64,000 nt of DNA from Biscogniauxia marginata (Eukaryota; Ascomycota; Sordariomycetes; Xylariales; Xylariaceae). The position numbers were made by a program, and so were the translations under genes. The stretch's first letter is position 1; each line of letters starts with the position of its first letter. The stretch spans positions 496,001 to 560,000 of the forward strand of contig MU404058.1 in the NCBI GenBank assembly GCA_022695795.1. Reading direction: 5' to 3'. Under the pieces are notes generated by a model that searched no databases, had not been told where the DNA came from, and saw only the letters and a list, made by a program, of their open reading frames with translations. This document shows, piece by piece, positions 10,505 through 22,500 of this stretch.

Positions 10505-11722
10505 CTAACAATCCCCACCCCAGCCTAGCTGGCGGTTCACTTCATTCATAGCATTGACACCCGCCCTGAAGAGACCGAGTGCTCCATCAACACCGTCGTG
10601 ACCAGTCTCGAATGTCGGTTCCGCCTCCTGGGCCCGTCGCAGATCCGCTTGATCAAGCGTAGTCTGCCTCTTCTCTAACACGGCCTTACAGATGGCTCGT
10701 CCCCACATGTTATACCACTGGTCCTCGCTGATGCTGACATATTCCTTGTTGCCACCTTGGCCGACCCTCGAGTAAGGCCACTCCGCGATAACTACCTCCC
10801 ATCGCTTTGTTCGCAGCCACAGGTACGGCCAACTGAAGATGAACAACAGTGTCAGCGTGAATAGCCACTGGATCCATGTAGTCATGCGCCATCGATTTAT
10901 CCTTGCCTCGTTGTAGCATTCGATCAAGGAATCCTTGGTGACGAGCTCGACCTTCAAGCAGCCGCGGTAATTCGTACTGCGCACCAGGTTCATAAGACGG
11001 TACTTGACGCCGGTCTCGTCAAAGCCTACCATCCGGCGCCGCAGGGTGAAAACCTTGAGCCCGGCATGGCTAGCAGCAAACCGATGGCACCATTCTTTGA
11101 GCGTCGGCTTCGCGTCGCCGCCAACTTCAATACTCTGGTTTGAGCCTGGAGCACGCTTTCTAAAGACTGTGCCGCGCCGTGTTTCCTCCGCATTCTCGAC
11201 GGTACGCAATTGACTCCAGGACCGGCGGTATTGTACGTCGGAGTATAAGAAAGGCGTCAGCTCAACCGAGACATCAAAGTCGGTGACGGTGTTCTTTTCG
11301 GTCTTCCCCTTGCTATCCCTCGTTGTCTTTTGGTGCGTTCCGACAATTTTGATGTATGGCCGCGGGGGCACCGTGGCTAGCCGTCGCATGTAATCTTCGA
11401 GCGTAGCAGGATCCTCGACGCTCTTCGCTACCCAGCATTGATTACCAGTCGCCGGGTTCTCCATGAACAAGGCATCGTGGTCGAAGGGGCGGATCGACGC
11501 AGCCGATGTTATATTGCTATTATTGTCGGCTGGCGGAAGCATGGGCGCTGCTTCGGAAGATTGGAGGGCGTCACTATAGTTGGGCGGTAGGTCATCAATG
11601 GATATTTCTGGTGTGTCCTCGTCAGAGTAGACTGGTCTTGTCGAACTCCCGCCGGGATTTGTGTGCAGAGAGACAGCATCCGTCGCAGCGTCGTCGATGT
11701 CGCGATCAGACGGTTTACCCAT
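10505..11722 (-). CDS. conserved-looking membrane protein of unknown function with PPxY motif
   Basis: Single exon; 405 aa from the ATG at 11722 (an in-frame ATG at 11737 would add five residues). The N-terminal 100 residues are acidic and disordered and contain DLPPNYSDAL, a PPxY motif of the type bound by WW domains of Rsp5/Nedd4 ubiquitin ligases. The middle (about 100-280) looks like a folded alpha/beta domain (PPRPYIKIVGTHQK, YRRSWSQL, RMVGFDETGVKYRL). One strong membrane helix (WIQWLFTLTLLFIFSWPYLWL) lies near residue 295, followed by a tail of about 100 residues. I cannot assign a family. A single-pass membrane protein whose turnover is set by ubiquitin ligase binding is a reasonable inference, not a finding. 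Confidence 0.75.
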   Translation of the reverse strand: MGKPSDRDIDDAATDAVSLHTNPGGSSTRPVYSDEDTPEISIDDLPPNYSDALQSSEAAPMLPPADNNSNITSAASIRPFDHDALFMENPATGNQCWVAKSVEDPATLEDYMRRLATVPPRPYIKIVGTHQKTTRDSKGKTEKNTVTDFDVSVELTPFLYSDVQYRRSWSQLRTVENAEETRRGTVFRKRAPGSNQSIEVGGDAKPTLKEWCHRFAASHAGLKVFTLRRRMVGFDETGVKYRLMNLVRSTNYRGCLKVELVTKDSLIECYNEARINRWRMTTWIQWLFTLTLLFIFSWPYLWLRTKRWEVVIAEWPYSRVGQGGNKEYVSISEDQWYNMWGRAICKAVLEKRQTTLDQADLRRAQEAEPTFETGHDGVDGALGLFRAGVNAMNEVNRQLGWGGDC

Positions 11723-12119
11723 TGTTTCAGAGCACAACGACTATAAATCTCCCCAAATACGGTGTAATGCCTTTGGAAAAAAGAGGGTCGATAAGGCTAC
11801 GAACCAACGTGAAAAGAGAATGGAAGTTGTTCTTGTGTAAGTAGAATTATGTCCTCGGGAAGGACGGCGGCCGTTGACAATGGCCGAATCAGCCCACTCT
11901 AGGCAGAAGCTATACATGGAAATGCTTCGATTAAAGCTTAATTTATCTAAGGCCATTTATTCAGTTAGCAAATATCAGCTTACCCCATATAACACCTCAT
12001 ATCCTTTTATATACTCAGCCTGTCACAACTTCATTCAATTCAATCTATTACCTGCTACTTATCTTAATCTACCCGTATCTCAGAAACATCAGTCTTCTAT
12101 ATATACTACTTATCATGAC
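11723..12119. other. intergenic, AT-rich
   Basis: Promoter side of the unknown membrane protein grading into the decayed HET region. Nothing else recognised. Confidence 0.4.
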
Positions 12120-12960
12120 CTGAGAATCGCTATGACAGAGACTTTAGAAGAACAGGATGTGGCAAGTGGCTTCAGCTCGTCGTTGTATTCATCCTTCCCT
12201 CCAAGCCTAGCGAAGACGAGACTCCAATCTTAAAGGTATTCCATGGAGAATGAGACTCATCCATTTATAGAGACATGATGTCACATTCACCGCCTGCTTA
12301 TCAGACAAGCTGGTTTATGATGTTCTGCCATACGTTGAAGGCTATGGGCCATCTTTGTCAGCCCGTCAAATCGTCGGATGCAATCTCTTCTATACGCTCT
12401 AGTGGCTACGAACACATAACACAGAATGCACTTAGTGTCTTGGTCGACATGATATGTATCAATCAGAGCTACCTCGCGCAAAATATCACTCTGTTTTAGA
12501 TGATGGGTTTCATCTACTCACAATGTTGCGAATGCTTGATATTGTATCACAGCAGGAGCATAAATTTTGAGTACCTCGACATCCAGATCCTCAACCGCCA
12601 CAAGCTTGCTGGTGGTTGTCGAGACTCCGGTGGCATTTGGCTTGATATTCTACATACCTTAGCAATATACGATGAGAAGAAAGGACCTGCATCTGTCCAC
12701 GGGTGTAAACTAGACATATTTAATACTACATTGCGTCTGGTTTCCCCTATTTCTTGCTGGTAGACGTCATTTGACTGAGTCATCTCTATTTATACGCTGT
12801 CCCAGGATGTCCCCATACTACGAAACCATGCGGTATGTTCTCCGAGGCTTACGATTTGGTTTGATAAATAGTTCGAAAGACTTTAGGTCATCCAGGAGGT
12901 TACGCTAGAACCTCGCACGTCGTTATTATCCGGGCATCTTAGCATTCCACTAGATTTTAT
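12120..12960 (+). pseudogene. HET-domain (heterokaryon incompatibility) pseudogene
   Basis: Decayed copy of a HET-domain gene; in fungi these proteins trigger cell death after non-self fusion. Conserved HET blocks can be followed in order on the plus strand. YDVLPYVEG near 12320 stands for YEALSYVWG. NLFYTL-stop-WLRTHNTE near 12382-12430 matches the NL-ALR-LR block. VDMICINQ at 12443-12466 matches the WVDAICINQ block in a different frame. FIYSQCCECLIL near 12505-12545 matches the IY--A--V-IWL block. WF--FERL-stop-VIQEV at 12857-12901 matches WF-R-W-VQE. Stops lie at 12400, 12869 and 12884; the one at 12884 replaces the conserved Trp of RLWVIQEV (TGG to TAG). There is also a frameshift between the second and third blocks. 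The 5' and 3' limits are approximate. Confidence 0.78.
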
Positions 12961-14389
12961 GATTAAAGCATATCATAATTCAATGCTCATGCTTGAAACC
13001 GATCTCGTGGCTCTTCGTCTGAATCACAAAGGCATTATATCGAGGGGGGACTTGAAAGGATCCCCAATAAATTCGGAAATATATATCTTCTCCGCGATAA
13101 CGGTAATAATAGTCCTCCCATATTTGAATTATACCTCACCTTCGTATATCTGACCAGAGCGGAAGACCATGACGGTATCTTATAAAAGCCGATCATGCCA
13201 AGGATACTAAATCCGTCTAAATAGTGGTGTGCCCAGATTCTATTTTGCACGACCAAAGGATTGCTTCCCTTATCATTCGCTGGGAATCATCGGTATCAGC
13301 AGAATTAATGACCCATAGATCTGTTTTCGTCATGGGGTATCACTTAGAGTTGCTGGCGAATCAATTCCATCTCTCCAAAAAAAAAAAAAAAGATTGACCA
13401 TGCCGACAAGATTGTCGCATTATCAAGGGCTCGCTATCTCGAACACACCATAAACGAAGACTCGATTACGTTGAACACTTCCTCGGGTGTTTCAAAGGTA
13501 TGGAAAACCATAACTCTGCCGTCATCTCTGATTCGCAGATTGATTTTATGGGTTCAGATAATGGTAGAGCCGAGAGTTATTTCATTATAGAAAAGGGATA
13601 CATCAGCTTTTCCTTAAACACGACGTCTGAGGACGACAATGTGTTATCCTCCCTGGATCACGACCCCTAGTTTTACTGAGAAGTCAGAAATATAAAGAAG
13701 ACACTTGTGCAGTTGTCTCAAATTGCTATTTTCATAGCATCATGGACGGAGAAGCAATTGAAAATGAGGCTGGGAAGATATGAATATTAGAAACAATATG
13801 AAGCTACATGTACTATGGCGATTATACAGAATCAGTATCCTCCTATTATCGAGTCCCACTACTTACCTGAGTCTACTAGGTACGTTTCAACCTATTGTGT
13901 ACAACTTATATATGTATCGGTGATTTTGGTAAAAATATTTGGCATTTTATGGGATATCCCTCGCTTAAACTTTTCCTTTTTACCCATTTGGAACGGGGGT
14001 TGGTCCCATTTATTTACGATGATAGTATAGTGTCATATTAGTGCATAACTGTTGAAACCTGTGTAGGTAGGTATAGAAATGTTTAGATATTAACTTGGAG
14101 TTAGCGGCATTCCCGGGCATTATAACTGTCAGAAACTCAGTAGCCGGAGGTGGTTTTTACCCTAAGATCAGAGTTGGATTGTGTTGTATTAAGTTGAATC
14201 TATCATCCATTCGGCATTCATGATTTTAGATGAATAGTGCGATGCATGGCAAAGGTCTTGATAATTGTATTTTAATTCCCGGCCTAGAGCAAATACCCCT
14301 TTTATACTTCATTTTGTACGACACACATTTCAATTACAGCTACTCGAGGTACGGGAGATATTTTACTGCCAAGTGTGTTAACTTTTTGC
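12961..14389. other. AT-rich degenerate DNA downstream of the HET relic
   Basis: Short broken frames only. May contain the eroded 3' part of the HET gene. Has an A-run near 13377-13392. Confidence 0.4.
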
Positions 14390-16793
14390 TCAGCTAGCAT
14401 AATGCAGAGGACTTACAACATCAATCCACCGACCCATCCACTTATCAACTGCAGCTTTGGCCTCGTCAATAAGGCCAAGCTCTGGATGTAATGGTCAGAA
14501 GTAGTTCATAAACAACAGAAATATGAAACATGAGTGGCTAAAAACTTACCCAGTAGTAGCTGAACAGACCCACGTACTCCTGATTCGAGAGCAGAGGTAA
14601 TCCAGGCATGGGTATATGAAGTATGCTCTCCAATAAAGATCATCTTCAATTTGACTTAGCACAATGATTATGTAGCTTTTCTTTCATAGAAACTCACATT
14701 ACTATATGTCTTGAAATATTCAGGAATGTAAAGCTGGTGTTGTCCGATCGTCGGCGACGCCCAACCACCGCCTTCATACTCGTCCATTCTCCAGCATCGG
14801 CGGTTGTAGTTTCTGGTGTACTGTTCCGTGACTACCGCCCCATGAATCTCGGTCATAGCGTCGATCACATATTGAACATGCTCTTCTTCGGGTACCGCGA
14901 CCCAGATGTCGGCCCAGTCACCGGTAACGTAAGAAGCAAGCATGGAAGCAGGCCCTGTACAATTCAGGCAGTAAGACGGATAGTTTATGGAACCAATACC
15001 TGCGATATCGGTGTCCGACTGGCCCCCGTAGATCGGATTCTCGTAGTGCTGCCAGAAGCGGGTCTTAAATTCAAGGGCTACTTTGCAGGCAGAAGCAAAA
15101 GGGACATTTTGAATGGCATTGCTTATTGTAGCCGGGAGAGCTATCCACAGTTAGTGAGGCTCGCCTTGGAAGCATCTGTCTTTATATCTCACTCGGAAGA
15201 CGGAGTTTCTTGAGCTGTGGAGGAGGAATAGCCAAGAAAACATAGTCGAAAGTGGCATTTTGGAAGACTCGATCTGTGTAGTTGTGCCTCCACTGGACGT
15301 TCAATTTTTGGGACTCTTCAAGCCACTGAATTCTCTCGACTTTCGTGTTCATAGTAGTTGCGTTATCTACTAGTGGGTGAAACGACAATGGTAAGCGATT
15401 GAGCCCTTGGCTATAGTTAGTTCGGACTCTTGGGATACTCTGCGTATTGTGATGAATATTACCTCCGTCAATAGTTTTCCAGGCGGTAGCACCAAAGTAC
15501 AAGTTATCGTATAGCTACCAGAGTTAGTGGAAAATAAAATAGAATAAAATTTCCGTGTGAAAACATACAATGCCCCAGAACGACTCTGCCTCATAACCCG
15601 CAGCAACGATGTCCGTGTCGTTCAAGGAGGCGCCTAAGTAATTTGCGAGGTAGGCGAATCCCGACCACATGTCACCTCCAAGGCCATTTAATCCATTGAC
15701 TAAGAATGAGTTAGAGATAGATATTAATTCAAGGGTGCCATTGTCATATAGTATGCTTACCTATAAAATCCTTATGCGCTTTGTGCATATTGGTAGCCAT
15801 CTCTATCATAAAAGTCTCATTATTAAGAATCGCGTTTACCTTTCCCTGAACAGCTTGCGTTGAAGCATCCAATGGTAACTCAATACTCAACGAGGGGTTC
15901 TCCGCAACCTGCTTGATCGTCGGCGGAAGACCAGTATCCAACTTGATGCCGTTATGATAATAGAATCCGTTATCATTGCTTTGCAGCCATGGTATAAAAT
16001 CAACGCTGAGATTCTTGTCATAGTTGTTTAACTGGTTCATCTCGTCTGCTAGCTGAAATACCAGCTGGTGGTCTGTAATATTGTAAGTCTCGTTTCCGGA
16101 AGTGTACGTAAATGGGAACCGCATTGGGCCCATCTCTTGGTATGAATAGTCAAATGGCCCCCCTGAGAGATACTCTGTGTGGACACGACCACCGAGCCTT
16201 TGACTGGCCTCAATGAGGCTGATGTTTGTAAACCCGGACTGCTGAAGGATAAGGAACGTCAACAAGCCAGACATTCCAGCCCCAAGAATTGCGACCTCCT
16301 TGGACTTGGCTTTAGCCACGTCAATAGGTCCTAGGTCCTTGCCTTGGAGAAGTTCAACCCCATCGAACCACGCGCCCAATGTATCAATACCCGTAGTATT
16401 ATCCATGTGTATGCTGAATGCGCTTCGTTTCCCTACCCCCCGTTTCCGCACCTGGAGTTGCTGCGCTTCACTTCTACCAATCAAATTTTCTCTTGCATCC
16501 CAGGCAGATATACATCCACCGGCTTTGACGTTTTCCGGAAGAACCCAAACCAGGCGTGATGTGCTTGCACTAGCGGATTGACCAATAACATGATGTGCAT
16601 CTCTAGATTCAGTCCCCGAGCAAGACCCATAGGTATACTTCACTGGTCCTTCGACTTGTCTTTCGACCGATACATGAACATTGGCAAGACGTGAATTAAG
16701 CCGAGATTTGGTTTCTAGCTTGACTGGGAACGAGGAAGAGGAAGAAGCAGTCAGAGCTTGACTTGCGACAAGCGCAAGCGACAACCAATGCAT
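14390..16793 (-). CDS. secreted L-amino-acid oxidase (FAD), 8 exons
   Basis: Flavin amine oxidase that deaminates L-amino acids to keto acids with release of ammonia and hydrogen peroxide. Exons (transcript order): 15761-16793, 15569-15699, 15463-15514, 15193-15405, 15000-15140, 14698-14954, 14550-14643 and 14390-14481. Introns are 45-68 nt and the sum is 670 aa in frame. A signal peptide covers about residues 1-16 (LSLALVASQALTA). The dinucleotide-binding motif VAILGAGMSGL is at 167-177, followed by GGRVHTEY at 201-208 and EMGPMRFP, which is typical of this subfamily. Later come TIDGGLNRLPLSF, the AIPPPQLKKL substrate-domain motif, and the C-terminal FAD motif FIGEHTSYTHAWITSALESG. For the third intron I took the acceptor ending at 15406, because it restores DGGLNRLP; the nearer AG at 15411 would break the frame. 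The secreted form could act in nitrogen scavenging or peroxide defence. Confidence 0.92.
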
Positions 16794-18600
16794 CGTGATG
16801 ACTAATGACGATACAGGTTTACAATGAAGAAGTGAGAGGAGGTAAGAGAGACATCTTACCTTATATTGATGGAGACATGATTGTATATAATTTGCTTTGT
16901 TAAGATGCTACGCCCTCTGCTTGACAGGCTGAGGTAGTACATTTGTTAGCTAGATGTCTCCCAATGGCATAAGCCGATCTCAGCAGGCTTCACTCTATCA
17001 GCTTGCGAAGAAAAGCGAATGCCGATCTAGGAACCCATCTTCAGCCCATGAAGAACTACCAACATAGATGAAAGTTTAAGCGATTATCCTCCATTCGGTA
17101 GGTGGTAACGCGGGTCTGGACGATCTAGGACGGTTGTTGTGCATGAAGCCCAGGGTGATCCAAGGCTGATAAGCCATGTGCACCTCTACCGGCCAACAAC
17201 AGCTAAGAATCAGACGGCTAGGCCCGGTTCCCAGCTCTGTCCTGTTCGCCTTATCTTGCCGCACCGGCAGCACATACATATGCGATCGATACGACATTTC
17301 TACCCCGGAAAGCCCGCAGTTTAGTCCCACGAAAAAGGCGCAAGGATTATATCTCAAGACACAGTTCCCTGCACGAGTTTTTTCTTCGGGTCGGTATTTA
17401 TTGCCGATTTTACACCCCCACCGAGATCAACAAGGCCGATTCTCTGGAGCCTCTGTGTGCTACGTTGGACAAGAGGAATTTATAACACTGGAAGTTTTCC
17501 AATCAGCCTATTCTGCTGGGCCATTATACGAGAGAAAGTAGCTAGCCGTTCTGGCGGCGATGATGTATCTGCAGCACAACCGATGAATCAAGTCACATGT
17601 TCAATACTCAGCTTATGGCTGCTTACCGGGGCTCTACGGGTGCGACTTTGCTGATATCGTGACAACTTGTTGAGCCCACAAGGCGGTGTGTAGCAAGTAT
17701 TGGTCAGCGAGCCCACTGTGAGCCACAGCACTTCGTACCGAGGATAGAAAGATATTACCTACTATGCAGTGCGGCAATGCAATTAACTTAGGTACCTAGT
17801 TTACCTATAATATGTTGAACTTGGATTCTAGCTTTGTGAACTAGAACTGCTATTGCATTTTAGTGCAGGTGTCGCATTCATTCGCGACTTTCAGTTATTT
17901 GTTACAAAATTCACTTAGTTGCTCTTCATACCTCTAGGATGTTATCATTAATAGTTCAGCTTACGCAATATTCGAGATAGACCGAAACAAAATCTTGGCA
18001 TTGAAATCCGACTTCGTGTAGTTAAACATAAGTCATCAGAGCTGCATAGGTACCATGTGGTGACCCGATGACAGTACATGTAGTCTAGACACTAAAATAT
18101 GACCTATGAATCAATCACCAAGTGAAGTCGGGGTTTTACGATTACAAGCAAAATTTAGACAATTACATGAGGTAAGAGATACGCTAGGCGGCTGATGGCT
18201 TGAACACAGAACGCCTCATCTTTATTGAATCGGGATGCGAAACTTCTGCTGATTGGTCACAGAAATGGCTGACCGGAGATAATACCGGCTCTATCTAACA
18301 TAAGACTCTAGCTCTAACTAGCAGCTCCTTATGAACTACTAAGTCACCAACTTAAACATATCTTACACAACATTAACGATGTTAATCAGGTATGTATAGG
18401 AACGTAACACAACACCAACTCGCTTCTTATTACCCTATACATTTAAGAACGAAATAATTTAACTGAAACCGTAATATAATGATACGAGATCTAGAGTACA
18501 GGTGACCTTGGAATTCTTTACCTCATGAAGTAGTTTGTGTGTCTTCAACTCACTTGTATTTGGTACTTCAGTTCGGCTATCCACCACGAAAGTAAAAGTG
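16794..18600. other. intergenic, no gene seen
   Basis: Upstream of the L-amino-acid oxidase. Open frames around 17076-17654 overlap on both strands without splice or domain support. Confidence 0.45.
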
Positions 18601-18654
18601 TTTCTATAAAGGCATGAGGATAAGATCAAGAGTATTGGTTCAAGATGAGTCTAG

Positions 18655-18707
18655 TAGATGGGCTTCGCCCATCTATATATACAGGAGACCAGGGGTCGTA
18701 TAACCCC
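18655..18707. repeat. two adjacent hairpins
   Basis: TAGATGGGC (18655-18663) pairs perfectly with GCCCATCTA (18667-18675) across a 3-nt loop. A second short inverted repeat, GGGGT/ACCCC, follows at about 18692-18707. They are in an otherwise empty interval and could mark an unannotated short transcript or a transposon end. Confidence 0.45.
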
Positions 18708-19554
18708 GTATTTCAACAATGTTGCCAAGTTGAATTGGAGTTGATATATTTTCACAGAAAATGCTATTGAATTAAATACAGGCTATGCAATCCGATGTGT
18801 GGTTGTGAAATCTTTCGCCTCCGAATTCAGCCGGAATTTGTCAAGTCTGTGTCTCACGGGCTTTGAAATCAGCAACCACGCCTCCTTCGACCTGGCCCAG
18901 GACAGCGAGGAAATCGAGATTAACCTTGTCGGTCATACTGTATATATTGCCGGTCAAGTGTTTTGGTATAAGCTCGGAGTGATCTAAAATGGATGAATGA
19001 ATACTAGTGGCATCATGTCGGCGTTTATCGGGGTTGGTGAGCAGCTATTGAAGCATCGTATGCCAACGGCGAGATTGTGACAAAGGACACAACTCGAAAG
19101 GCTCCGGAGAACATTGATAGTCCGGCGAAGCCGCTCGAATAATAGTATAAGGATATCCAATAAAAGCACGTATTTTAATGCTAATACTGTATGTAATCAC
19201 TAAGTCTACACTTAGTTTGCCTCCTATTGATCATTTCCTGATGGTGAGCACACGCTTGTCTAAAGGACCGTGGTGGCCTTGGTAATGCACACGTAAAAGA
19301 TTCGCGAAGACGAATAAAACTCGGAAAGCATATGAATAGTTGTCGTTAGATTGAGGAGGTGTATGCCATAATACATTCTCACGATTATACCGAAATCGAC
19401 CTCCAATAATACCTTTGAAACTTCAGCGAGGTTTGGGACATGCATATTGATATAGTACCTGTGTTGCTGCAAATGTTGTCTTCCTTCCCTCCAAAGTCCT
19501 CTCCAAAGTCACTCCACGATGATCTCGGCTGTGACGGGTATGCTCCTTAAGCTT
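18708..19554. other. intergenic, 3' side of the NLR-like gene
   Basis: Contains a 62-codon plus-strand frame (18799-18987) that I could not support. No other signal. Confidence 0.4.
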
Positions 19555-22500
19555 TCAACTCCCGTTACTTCCTGAATCCATTGCGGCCCCTTCATCACCA
19601 ACATCACTTATGACCTCGTCAAAATCATCCTCGCTGTCCTCTGTTTCGTGAACAAACATATGCCCCGCGTTGACCGGAGACGAAGCACGTGATGAATGTA
19701 CCTCGTTATCGAGCCCCCTTTGCATGAAGTCGTGTGAAGGATGCAGTGCGTCTTTTGATGCGTAGCACTTGAAACATAAATCAAAACCGCACTCTTGGCA
19801 ATTGAAATACACACCAAATAAATCCTGATCATTATAATTTAGTACTTATTGCAGGTAGGATTTGCTGTTTATTTTCTCGAAACCAAAATCACGCATCAAT
19901 GGACTTACTAGGAGGCAGCCGTCACAAAATCTACCTTCATCCTCCATTCCCCTCTTTTTGCCCTTAGCAGGTCCCCTTGGAGGCAAGTTGAGGTCCTTTA
20001 TGTGAGTCTCCAAAGTCTTGGCGGCGTCCATAGCACCATGATACACGGCGATGTCGCTGGCTGACCACTCGGAGCTCTGATAATCCCGTCCCTGGACTTG
20101 GCAGTCAGCCCCGTTGTCTAGCAATAGGCGAATTATTTCGTCAGCGTGGATATCATGTTTCTCCCGCCATCCATACACCTTGGTAGCTCGAGCTGCCCAG
20201 AGTAAAGGTGTCCACCCATCGTTGTCCTTCTCATCCACACCAAACCCGGCACGCTTGGTCTTCTCTAGCACTTTTTCTACGAGGTCGGGCTGGCCACTCA
20301 ACACAGCGTAGTGCAACGGCAACCGACCGACTTTGTCCCGAATAGTGTAGTCTTGCTCTGAAACCTCTACTGACATGACGACATCAAAGGAGTTGTAACA
20401 TGCAAGATGGATTGGCTTGCGACCAATGTGATCTGCGATACTTGGATCAGCTCCGTGGTTGGCCAGTAGCTTGACGACTGCTGCTGAACACGCAAGGCTT
20501 GCGACATGGATAGAGCTGAAGACGTCCTGCGGTGACTTGGCAGTGGTGTGGCATTCCTCAAGCAGGTAGCGGACTATTGCCTCTTTCTCGGTGTCGCCGT
20601 CGTCGTCATCGTGGCGGATACAGAATTCCATGAGTGGCGTGCCGATGAGTCCCTTACAAGAGAGGTTATAGTCTGCGCCATTTTGAACGAGGAGCCGTAC
20701 CGTATCTAGGGTACTCATTCTACAGGCACGGTGGAGGGGCGTTCCGGATCTGCCGGGTATGTTCAGGGTGAGCAGTGCCGGCTTTTTTGAGAGGAGATAT
20801 CGGCAGGCCTCCTCATTCAAGGTCTCAATCGCCATGGTTAAGGGTGATTCTTGCCACTTGTTAAGGCTGTCGAGCTCGGCGCCCGCGATGATGGCTAGTC
20901 GTATCGAGGGAACTTTTGTCGCGGCAGTAATGTAGTGGAGAATCGTGTTGTCGTTAATGTCCGTGACTTTGAGATCCGGACGGTATTCGAGGAGGGTTCG
21001 CACCATAGTTTCGCTTTCCCTTGCTAGGGCAAGACTTACCAGCGAGGCCTTATCTGATGTGACATGATTGACGTTGGCCCCTGCTTCAAGGAGATATCTA
21101 GCGATCTCCTCGTTTTCGTTTTTCACCGCAGCTAGGAGCGCGGCTCCCATAGAGTCTCGGTTCTCATCAGGTTCAAGCTGATTCACCATGAGTTTCACGC
21201 TTGCTAGAGAATTATAGAGGGCAGCTAGCTCCAGGGTATTAATTTTGGCTCCGTACGCCTTAGTCGAGTTAGCACCACGGTCGAGAAGGATGCGTAATAT
21301 GTCAGGTTTATCATAGGCTGCGTGCAAGGGAGTCCAATTCTGGTCACTACACGTGGCGTAGATATCTGCACCTTGATCAACAAGAAGTTTCACGTTCTCC
21401 GTCAATCCGGAGATCGCAGCTGTGTAAAGAGGCGTCCATTGATCCGAGTCCCTAACAGACGTGCTTGCGTGTCGATCTAGGAGGAGCCGCAATTTCTCGG
21501 GTTTATTGCAGGCTGATGCTTGGAGGAGTGCAGTACGCCCCCAGGCGTTATTCTCCCCGCTTGAGGGCCCCTTTTTTTCAATGTCGACGTCTTTATCAAG
21601 GAGGAGCTCCAAGATATCCACATCCACGTTGGGGTTGGCAGCAATGACTAGCGGAGGGACGGACCCAACGCTTGTAAAATTCACATCGATTCCTTTATCC
21701 AGAAGAAGGTGGCATATATCAATACGGTTCTCCTTGATCGCATAGTAGAGAGCGTTGCCGTATTTATCATGGGCATTGATCTGGGCCCCGTGATTGATAA
21801 GGATCTCAATGACCTTATAATTCGTAAAGACTGCTGCCAATACAAGCGGTTGTGGAGTATCAGCATTAATGTAGTCCTCAAATCGAAGCCCGTCGTGTTC
21901 AAGGAGGACGTCAACAACGGCGAATTTGCCCCAACTGCAAGCATATTGAAGTATAGTGTGGTTTCGGTCGTCTTTCATTTCAGGAGAGAATCCGTTGGCC
22001 AAGAATAGTCTGACCAGCTCAGCGGACCCATGCAGTGCTAAGATTTCAATCAGAGATTTATTTGCGATACCGGAGTCTGGATCTATCCTAATATTCCTTT
22101 TCAAAAAGGCTTTGATGACACCAATCGCATTATGCCTGGCGGCTAGCTCGACTGGCCCAATAGGACGGGGAAAGTTCTCCTTTGGCAAGGACGCGTGGAG
22201 ATCTGCCCCTAGATCGAGTGCTGTTTCCATAAGCTTTTCGTTTCTGAGCCAGCAAGCCTTTAGAATTACGTCAGACAGCCAAGCATGCTTCTTATTTAGG
22301 TCAGGATTCTCCTTGGCCAGGTGCTTTATCACCTCGCATAAGACATTCTGGTTGTCACAAGACATTGCTGCCTTGACGAGTTGCTCTAAATGGGGATCGT
22401 CAAGACGGTGTAGCCGTTTCGCAAGCGGAGGAAGGAAAGTACAGACTGTTGTGATGTGACCTTGTCTGGCAGCTTCAGTGAGAGCACACTGTTCATCTTC

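Noticed and set aside
15182..15502. Reading through the third L-amino-acid oxidase intron without splicing.
   Set aside because: The frame stays open, but it inserts residues between DGG and LNRLP, a block that is contiguous in the family; splicing at 15406 restores it.
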